Source of the DNA: Faecalibacterium sp. CAG:1138
GTDB lineage: Bacteria; Bacillota; Clostridia; Christensenellales; CAG-917
Length of the DNA: 28,432 bases
Assembly: GCA_000434675.1 (NCBI GenBank)
Contig: HF988633.1
Coordinates: 45,223 to 73,654, forward strand
Reading direction: 5' to 3'
The translations under genes and the position numbers were made by a program. How positions within the stretch are numbered: position 1 is the first letter of the stretch; each line of letters starts with the position of its first letter. The notes under the pieces are model-generated. The model did no database searches. It saw only the letters and a list, made by a program, of their open reading frames with translations, and was not told where the DNA came from. This document shows, in pieces, positions 24,010 to 28,432 of this stretch.

Positions 24010-24720
24010 CTACTCCACGTTGCCGAATCTTCGGTTCCTCTTTTCGAAGTCGGCAAGAATTTTATCTATTTTGCCTTTTGTCATATCCGGCCACAGCGTG
24101 TCGACGAATTCAAGTTCGGCGTATGCCGCCTGATACAGCAAAAAGTTTGAAAGCCGTTTTTCTCCGCCGGTTCTGACCAATAAATCCAGTGGCGGCAGAT
24201 CTTTTGTGAGCAAATGCTTCTCGAAACTATCTTTGGTTATATTTCCCGAAAGCGCGGCCCCCTTCGCCGCCCTCACGATTTCCTCCGTCGCGCCGTAATT
24301 TAGGGCGATGGCAAAAATCATGCCGGAGTTACCCGCGGTTTCGGCCTCGACGGTTCTGATTTTTTGAACCAGACTTTCCGAAAGTCCGTCCTCAAACCCC
24401 AAAAACCGAATTTTGAGATTGTTTTTCATGCAGAAACGCCCCGCGGATTCGGAAAATTTTTCGACAAGCGAAAACAGCGCGTCAACCTCATCCTTCGGCC
24501 GCGACCAGTTTTCAGTCGAAAAAGCAAAAAAGGTTGCCGCTTTTATACCGTAATCCGACAGGCACTTCACCACTTTTTTCAAGGCTCTCACGCCTTCCTC
24601 GTGGCCGGCCTTTCGCGGTAAGCCGTGCTTTTTGGCCCATCTGCCGTTGCCGTCCATGATAAACGCAACGTGATCGGGTAGTGTTTTATACTCTTTTTTC
24701 ACAGAAACATTCTTCCCCAT
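24010..24720 (-). CDS. uppS: Undecaprenyl/polyprenyl diphosphate synthase
   Basis: UppS elongates farnesyl diphosphate with isopentenyl diphosphate to make the cis-prenyl lipid carrier for peptidoglycan. The 236-residue product has the catalytic aspartate at D23 in HVAFIMDGNGRWAKKHG. Further signatures are FFAFSTENWSRPKDEV, ALNYGATEEIV, LLVRTGGEKRLSNFLLYQAAYAELEF and WPD. The ATG at 24720 lacks a ribosome site; a GTG at 24702 has GGGGAAG 9 bases upstream and could be the real start (230 residues). A perfect hairpin lies 28 bases before this gene. Confidence 0.95.
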   Translation of the reverse strand: MGKNVSVKKEYKTLPDHVAFIMDGNGRWAKKHGLPRKAGHEEGVRALKKVVKCLSDYGIKAATFFAFSTENWSRPKDEVDALFSLVEKFSESAGRFCMKNNLKIRFLGFEDGLSESLVQKIRTVEAETAGNSGMIFAIALNYGATEEIVRAAKGAALSGNITKDSFEKHLLTKDLPPLDLLVRTGGEKRLSNFLLYQAAYAELEFVDTLWPDMTKGKIDKILADFEKRNRRFGNVE

Positions 24721-24748
24721 TTTTCAGAATACGAAACGGCATATTCAA

Positions 24749-24777
24749 GTTTGGCGAACGAAAATCGTTCGCCAAAC
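24749..24777 (-). other. Perfect 13-bp hairpin between the small unknown gene and uppS
   Basis: Minus strand: arms GTTTGGCGAACGA and TCGTTCGCCAAAC around a TTT loop. It begins 4 bases after the stop of the 65-residue gene. The sequence after it (TTGAATATG) is not T-rich, so it is not a standard intrinsic terminator. It may be an RNase III or processing site, an mRNA stabiliser, or a small palindromic repeat. Confidence 0.6.
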
Positions 24778-24780
24778 CAT

Positions 24781-24978
24781 CTAAATCTTAAGCAAAAATT
24801 TGGTGGCCGAAAGCTCCACCGTCTTATCGTTCAGCACGGCGCGCGTAACGAGAACGGAATCGAACTCGTCTATCTTGCCGCCGTCTGAAATCGTCGATTT
24901 CACGGCGTAGCCCCTTTCCGTCAGCAGTTTTTCAGCCACAGACAGCTCGAGGCCGACGTAATCTTCGCCGTTAAACAC
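24781..24978 (-). CDS. Small conserved-looking protein of unknown function, PASTA-like half domain
   Basis: A 65-residue frame between frr and uppS. It starts at a GTG at 24978 with GAGGT 6 bases upstream, inside the end of frr, overlapping frr by 8 bases. The sequence YVGLELSVAEKLLTERGYAV resembles the first half of a PASTA domain (GLSLEEAxxLL...G), and the rest alternates short strands (VLVTRAV, KTVELSATKFLL). No signal peptide, membrane segment or metal motif is seen. I78-type small inhibitor folds are another possible comparison. I do not recognise the family. Placement, overlap and base usage in line with its neighbours suggest a real gene. Confidence 0.68.
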   Translation of the reverse strand: MFNGEDYVGLELSVAEKLLTERGYAVKSTISDGGKIDEFDSVLVTRAVLNDKTVELSATKFLLKI

Positions 24979-25546
24979 TCATAACCTCTTGTTCTTTGTC
25001 TTTTGCGAGCTTGTCGATTTTTTCGATGTAAGAAGCAAGCTTGTCGTCAACTTCCTTGAGGTAATCTTTCAGATCGTCTTCGGTGATGACGCTGTCTTTT
25101 TTGAGAGCCTTAAGGTCTTCGTTGGCGTCGCGGCGATGGTTGCGAAGCGTAACCTTCATATTCTCGGCACCGGCTTTGATGTCTTTAACCAGCATTTTTC
25201 TGCGTTCTTCGGTAACTTCCGGGAACACCAGCCTTATAACGTTGCCGTCGTTGTTCGGAGTGATGCCGACGTTCGCCGCCAAAATAGCTTTTTCGACGTT
25301 TTTCAGCGCGCTCTTGTCCCACACAGAAATGACCAGAACTCTGGCTTCTGCGATGGTAACGTTTGCCATATTGTTTATAGGCGTAGGAACGCCGTAGTAA
25401 TCGACGAGAACTTTGTCCAGAATGTGCGGATTTGCGCGGCCCGCTCTTATTGCCTGAAGTTCGGTTTTGAAGCTGTCAACGGTTTTTTGGCTTTTTTCGT
25501 CCATTTCGCCGAACAACAGTTCGAGTTCCTCCAAAGGATATGCCAT
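24971..25546 (-). CDS. frr: Ribosome recycling factor
   Basis: RRF splits the post-termination ribosome with EF-G. The product started at the ATG at 25546 has 191 residues. This start has GGAGG 8 bases upstream; the longer frame from 25561 reads through that site. Family features are the three-helix bundle with FKTELQAIRAGRANPHILDKV, the beta hinge PINNMANVTIAEARVLVISVWD, NVGITPNNDGNVIRLVFPEVTEERRK and a long C-terminal helix. It opens a new transcript from the promoter at 25587-25615, although in many genomes it follows pyrH directly. Confidence 0.97.
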   Translation of the reverse strand: MAYPLEELELLFGEMDEKSQKTVDSFKTELQAIRAGRANPHILDKVLVDYYGVPTPINNMANVTIAEARVLVISVWDKSALKNVEKAILAANVGITPNNDGNVIRLVFPEVTEERRKMLVKDIKAGAENMKVTLRNHRRDANEDLKALKKDSVITEDDLKDYLKEVDDKLASYIEKIDKLAKDKEQEVMSV

Positions 25547-25586
25547 AATATGTTCCTCCATATATAATTATAAGTTTATAATAAAC

Positions 25587-25615
25587 ATTATAACATAGGT
25601 TGCTCTAAAAATCAA
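25587..25615 (-). promoter_or_regulatory. Sigma-A-type promoter for the frr-uppS-cdsA-dxr-rseP-ispG operon
   Basis: On the minus strand, TTGATT (25615-25610), a 17-base spacer, then TATAAT (25592-25587), preceded by TGT. Predicted start is near 25580, a leader of about 34 bases. It follows directly after the pyrH terminator. Confidence 0.85.
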
Positions 25616-25626
25616 TATATTGAAAC

Positions 25627-25654
25627 AAAAATTCGGCGCAAGCGTGCGCCGAAT
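25627..25654 (-). terminator. Intrinsic terminator after pyrH
   Basis: Minus strand: ATTCGGCGCA, loop CGCT, TGCGCCGAAT, a perfect 10-bp stem leading into TTTTTG. It lies 7 bases after the pyrH stop and separates rpsB-tsf-pyrH from frr. Confidence 0.95.
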
Positions 25655-25661
25655 GATTTCG

Positions 25662-26369
25662 TTAAGCGTGAACCAAAGTTCCGATTTTTTCGCCGGTGGC
25701 GGCTTTGACGATGCTGTTTTCTTCGTCGAGGCCGAAAACGACGATGTTTATATCGTTTTCCATGCAGAGGCTGACCGCCGTGGTGTCCATAACGTGAATG
25801 CCTCGCTTGATGACGTCCATAAAGCTGATTTCGTCAATCTTTTTGGCCGACGGATTTTTACGCGGATCGCTGTCGTAAACGCCGTCGATGTTTTTGGCGC
25901 ACAGAAGGACGTCGGCGCCGATTTCCGCCGCTCTCAGGCTTGCGCCTGTGTCGGTTGAGAAATACGGATTGCCCGTGCCGCACGCAAAGATGACCACGCG
26001 GCCTTTTTCGAGGTGGCGCAAAGCTTTTCTCAGAATGTACGGTTCGGCCACTCTTTCGATTGTCAAAGCGGTCTGAACACGTGTCGGAACGCCGCTATGC
26101 TCCAAAGCGTCCTGCAAAGCGAGCGAATTGATAACCGTTGCGAGCATGCCCATGTGGTCTGCCGTCGTGCGGTCCATATCCACGCCCTGACGGCCTCTCC
26201 AGAAATTGCCTCCGCCGATGATAATGCCGACGTCTATGCCCAGATCGTGCACGACTTTGATTTGTTGAACCACTTTGTTTACGATATGGTTGTCGATGCC
26301 TGTGCCGGACGGGCCCGCAAGGGCTTCGCCGCTGATTTTGATGACGACTCTTTTATATTTAGCGGTCAT
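25662..26369 (-). CDS. pyrH: UMP kinase
   Basis: PyrH phosphorylates UMP to UDP; it is a hexameric amino acid kinase-fold enzyme usually regulated by GTP and UTP. The 235-residue product has KISGEALAG (ATP site), GIIIGGGNFWRGR, DYMGMLATVIN-like DHMGMLATVINSLALQDALE, ACGTGNPYFSTDTGASLRAAEIGADVLL and KIDEISFMDVI. The ribosome site CGGAGG lies 5 bases before ATG. A hairpin with a T run stands between tsf and pyrH with no promoter seen after it, so pyrH is probably read at a lower level than rpsB-tsf. Confidence 0.97.
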   Translation of the reverse strand: MTAKYKRVVIKISGEALAGPSGTGIDNHIVNKVVQQIKVVHDLGIDVGIIIGGGNFWRGRQGVDMDRTTADHMGMLATVINSLALQDALEHSGVPTRVQTALTIERVAEPYILRKALRHLEKGRVVIFACGTGNPYFSTDTGASLRAAEIGADVLLCAKNIDGVYDSDPRKNPSAKKIDEISFMDVIKRGIHVMDTTAVSLCMENDINIVVFGLDEENSIVKAATGEKIGTLVHA

Positions 26370-26389
26370 TTTTACCTCCGATTTTTTTG

Positions 26390-26418
26390 AAAAAAGTGGG
26401 ATACGAAAGGTATCCCAC
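26390..26418 (-). terminator. Intrinsic terminator or attenuator between tsf and pyrH
   Basis: Minus strand: GTGGGATAC, loop CTTTC, GTATCCCAC, a perfect 9-bp stem followed by six T. It starts 10 bases after the tsf stop. The only sequence before the pyrH ribosome site is about 12 bases of A-rich DNA, with no promoter, so this should be a partial terminator. Confidence 0.88.
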
Positions 26419-26427
26419 CGTTTTTAA

Positions 26428-27291
26428 CTATTTGGTTACTTTGGAAACTGCGTCGCCGATTTCGTCGAGGTAGTTGTCGACTTTCTTTTCGAGGCCTTCG
26501 CCCATTTCGAAACGAACGAATTTTTTGACGCTGCTGCCGTCGTTTGCAAGCACTTTGCCGACGGTCAGAGAGCCGTCTTTAACGAAGTCTTGTTCCAAAA
26601 GGCAAACTTCTTTGTAGTATTTGTGAATTCTTCCTTCAACCATTTTGTCAACGATAGCGACAGGTTTGCCTTCGTTGAGAGCTTGAGCGCGAAGAATTTC
26701 TTTTTCTTTTTCGATGTCGCCGGACGGAACTTCTTCCTTGGAAACGCAAGTCGGTTTAGCGGCTGCGATCTGAAGAGCCACGTCGTGGATGACTTCTGCG
26801 GAAATGTTTGCGCTTGCTTCGACCAAAACGCCGATTTTGCCGCCCATGTGAATGTAGCTGTCGAGTTTGGAATCGGAAGCGACCATTTTTTCATAGCGAC
26901 GAATGCTGATTTTTTCGCCGATTTTGGCGATTGCAGCGTTCAGAGCTTCGGTTTTTGCGGCAACGACTTCGTCAAGGGATTTGACGTCGTTGTCCAGAAT
27001 ATATTCGGCAACTTCTTCCACGAACGCCTTGAAACCTTCGCCGCGAGCAACGAAGTCGGATTCGCAGTTTACTTCGACGATAACGCCTTTGTCGCCTTTG
27101 ATGGTTGCGTAAACGATGCCTTCGGAAGCCACTCTGCCTGCTTTTTTAGCGGCGGTAGCCATGCCCTTTTCTCTGAGGAAGTCAACGGCTTTTTCCATAT
27201 CGCCGTCGCATTCGGTAAGAGCTTTTTTGCAATCCATCATGCCAACGCCGGTGCGTTGACGGAGTTCCATAACGTCTTTACTGGTAAACAT
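26428..27291 (-). CDS. tsf: Translation elongation factor Ts
   Basis: EF-Ts exchanges GDP for GTP on EF-Tu. The 287-residue product has the N-terminal UBA-like domain (DVMELRQRTGVGMMDCKKALTECDGDMEKAVDFLREKG), the core with VIVEVNCESDFVARGEGFKAF, and a C-terminal dimerisation part ending in SVKKFVRFEMGEGLEKK. The ATG at 27291 has AAGGAG about 9 bases upstream and lies 18 bases after rpsB, the near-universal partner. Confidence 0.97.
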   Translation of the reverse strand: MFTSKDVMELRQRTGVGMMDCKKALTECDGDMEKAVDFLREKGMATAAKKAGRVASEGIVYATIKGDKGVIVEVNCESDFVARGEGFKAFVEEVAEYILDNDVKSLDEVVAAKTEALNAAIAKIGEKISIRRYEKMVASDSKLDSYIHMGGKIGVLVEASANISAEVIHDVALQIAAAKPTCVSKEEVPSGDIEKEKEILRAQALNEGKPVAIVDKMVEGRIHKYYKEVCLLEQDFVKDGSLTVGKVLANDGSSVKKFVRFEMGEGLEKKVDNYLDEIGDAVSKVTK

Positions 27292-27309
27292 AGATATTTC
27301 TCCTTAAAA

Positions 27310-28092
27310 TTATTCGGCTGCCGGAGCTTCGACTGCTTCTGCCGCTTCTTCTGCCGGAGCTTCTTCCTTATCGGATTCGGCCGCTGCTTTTTCCGCTGCG
27401 AGAGCGTCTTTGCCTTCTTTTGCTTCGATAACCGCGTCTGCGATGATGGAAGCGAAAAGTTTGATTGCTCTTATAGCGTCGTCGTTGCCAGGGATAACGT
27501 AGTCAACGAGGTCAGGATCGCAGTTGGTGTCCACGACTGCAACGATAGGAATACCGAGGTTTCTTGCTTCTTTGATGGCGATTTCCTCTTTCTTGAGGTC
27601 AACGACGAACAGCAAACCCGGAAGGCTTCTCATGTTTTTGATACCGCCGAGGTTCTTTTCCAAGGTGTCTCTTTCGGCTTTAAGTTTCACGACTTCTTTT
27701 TTAGGGAGAAGATCGAATTCGCCGATGATTTCCATCTGGTTGATTTTGTTCAGACGGTCGATACGGGTGCGGATGGTTTTGAAGTTGGTGAGAGTGCCGC
27801 CCAACCAACGTTGATTGATGTAGTACATGCCGCAACGTTCAGCTTCTTGTTGGATGGCTTCCTGAGCTTGTTTTTTGGTGCCGACAAACAAAACGTCTTT
27901 GCCCATTTTAACTTGGTCGCGAACGAAATTGTAAGCCTCTTCGACTTTATCTACGGAGATTTGCAAATCGATAATGTGAATATCGTTGCGGGCCGCGTAG
28001 ATATATTTGCCCATTTTCGGGTTCCATCTTTTGGTTTGATGGCCGAAGTGTACGCCTGCTTCGAGCAGGGCTTTCATAGAAGTAACTGCCAT
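27310..28092 (-). CDS. rpsB: 30S ribosomal protein S2
   Basis: S2 is an assembly protein of the 30S subunit. I start it at the ATG at 28092 (MAVTSMKALLEAGVHFGHQ), with GGAGG 8 bases upstream, giving 260 residues; the frame upstream to 28107 passes through that site. Signatures are GVHFGHQTKRWNPKM, DVLFVGTKKQAQEAI, YYINQRWLGGTLTNFKTI and IPIVAVVDTNCDPD. The C-terminal tail of about 35 residues is Ala/Glu-rich and of low complexity, as in many clostridia. A promoter and a foldable leader of about 100 bases precede it. Confidence 0.98.
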   Translation of the reverse strand: MAVTSMKALLEAGVHFGHQTKRWNPKMGKYIYAARNDIHIIDLQISVDKVEEAYNFVRDQVKMGKDVLFVGTKKQAQEAIQQEAERCGMYYINQRWLGGTLTNFKTIRTRIDRLNKINQMEIIGEFDLLPKKEVVKLKAERDTLEKNLGGIKNMRSLPGLLFVVDLKKEEIAIKEARNLGIPIVAVVDTNCDPDLVDYVIPGNDDAIRAIKLFASIIADAVIEAKEGKDALAAEKAAAESDKEEAPAEEAAEAVEAPAAE

Positions 28093-28128
28093 AATAATGA
28101 CCTCCAAAATAAAATGTATTTAGTCCTC

Positions 28129-28183
28129 CCGCCAAAATATCACATTCGGCAACCCTGAGGCTACAGCCGATTTTCAATGGCGG
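28129..28183 (-). promoter_or_regulatory. Structured rpsB leader, candidate S2 autoregulatory element
   Basis: Minus strand, in order: CCGCC, an 8-base internal segment, TCGGC, TGT, AGCC, loop TCAG, GGTT, GCCGA, a 12-base segment, GGCGG. Three nested helices of 5, 5 and 4 bp (one G-U) form around a large internal loop. The element starts about 12 bases after the predicted transcription start and ends about 36 bases before the ATG. S2 is known to repress its own operon in Escherichia coli; whether this fold does so is inference. Confidence 0.5.
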
Positions 28184-28201
28184 TGCGGATTTACTTTGTA
28201 A

Positions 28202-28230
28202 ATAATAGCATAAAAACGAAAAGCAGGCAA
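28202..28230 (-). promoter_or_regulatory. Sigma-A-type promoter for rpsB-tsf(-pyrH)
   Basis: On the minus strand, TTGCCT (28230-28225), a 17-base spacer, then TATTAT (28207-28202), with TGC before it as an extended -10. Predicted start is near 28195, a leader of about 103 bases. The -35 overlaps the descending arm of the hairpin at 28211-28256. Confidence 0.82.
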
Positions 28231-28256
28231 ACGATTTAAGCCCGTTTTGACCTGCT
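28211..28256 (-). terminator. Intrinsic terminator upstream of rpsB, overlapping its promoter
   Basis: Minus strand: outer arms AGCAGG (28256-28251) and CCTGCT (28227-28222), continued inward as CAAAACG with CGTTTG (single-base bulges), loop GGCTTAAAT, followed by TTTTCGTTTTT. It would stop transcripts arriving from beyond the window. Confidence 0.72.
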
Positions 28257-28318
28257 ATTTCAAAAAAATTAAAATAATTTTCAAATTTTGCCGAAGCACG
28301 CAATCTTATCCGAATAAA

Positions 28319-28432
28319 AGCTTCCCCCCCTTCATCATCTTCGCCAAAGTCGCCTGTCGGCTATCGCTCCGCAATTTTGCCCTTGCGGTCAGACTTTGGC
28401 TCGCTGTCCTCTACGCACGCCTCCTGAAAGGC
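28319..28432. repeat. GC-rich foldable element at the right edge, possible dispersed repeat
   Basis: The stretch between the rpsB terminator and the window edge holds no gene I recognise. From 28319 on it is more GC-rich than the A/T-rich DNA beside it (28257-28318). Perfect inverted arms GCCAAAGTC (28343-28351) and GACTTTGGC (28392-28400) enclose two smaller hairpins: GCC-TGTC-GGC (28352-28361) and CCGCAA-TTTTGCCC-TTGCGG (28369-28388). This would fold as a three-way junction in either strand. A run of seven C lies at 28324-28330. Short open frames cross it on the minus strand but resemble nothing I know. It continues past the edge, so its full extent is unknown. Confidence 0.45.

Noticed and set aside
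26590..28158. Plus-strand open frame of 522 codons opposite rpsB and tsf
   Set aside because: It covers two well-recognised genes and their gap, and its sequence is Phe/Asp/Val-rich in the way reverse complements of these codons produce.
28306..28413. Second short minus-strand frame across the edge element
   Set aside because: It has a stop just upstream and no start with a ribosome site, and it depends on reading through inverted repeats.
28361..28432. Minus-strand frame open at the window edge, ending at a TAG at 28361-28363
   Set aside because: The visible 23 codons are hydrophilic and match nothing I recognise, and they lie in the foldable element. It could be the end of a gene, but the sequence is too short to support a call.

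Overview
The window is a dense run of core genes from a spore-forming, low-to-mid GC Bacillota, most likely Clostridia. This rests on gene content: a complete spoIIIAA-AH operon, a PolC-derived protein, ylxR/ylxQ between nusA and infB, the MEP isoprenoid genes dxr and ispG, and M24 peptidase plus efp next to spoIIIA. Genus or family cannot be set from this sequence. All 35 genes I can support lie on the minus strand, so the text is read from high to low coordinates. No tRNA, rRNA, CRISPR, insertion sequence or prophage gene was seen.

Layout in transcription order. (1) 28432-28093: a structured, possibly repetitive element at the window edge, a terminator, and the rpsB promoter with a foldable leader. 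(2) 28092-25662: rpsB-tsf-pyrH, with a terminator-like hairpin between tsf and pyrH and a strong terminator after pyrH. (3) 25615-17843: a promoter, then frr, a 65-residue unknown protein, uppS, cdsA, dxr, rseP, ispG and a PolC-like protein. This group links ribosome recycling to undecaprenyl and phospholipid precursor synthesis. (4) 17788-9025: a promoter and hairpin-bearing leader, then rimP-nusA-ylxR-ylxQ-infB-rbfA-nrnA-truB-ribF and an endonuclease IV-like TIM barrel gene. This is the classic nusA/infB transcription-translation operon. (5) 8978-7233: pepP-efp with its own promoter and two tandem terminators. (6) 7228-2459: a sigma-E-type promoter and spoIIIAA-AH, the mother-cell half of the forespore feeding channel. 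(7) 2431-1: a promoter, then asp23, nusB, folD and xseA, the last cut by the window edge.

The most unusual item is the PolC-like gene at 17843-19447. It sits exactly where full-length polC is found in related genomes and keeps the N-terminal domain, OB fold and an intact DEDDh proofreading exonuclease. It has no PHP or polymerase domain and ends cleanly before an intergenic region with a new promoter. Other points worth a look are a perfect hairpin in the rimP-nusA leader, a perfect 13-bp hairpin before uppS, the rpsB leader, apparently leaderless starts for spoIIIAA and pepP, and the folded element at the right edge. The rest is ordinary housekeeping sequence.
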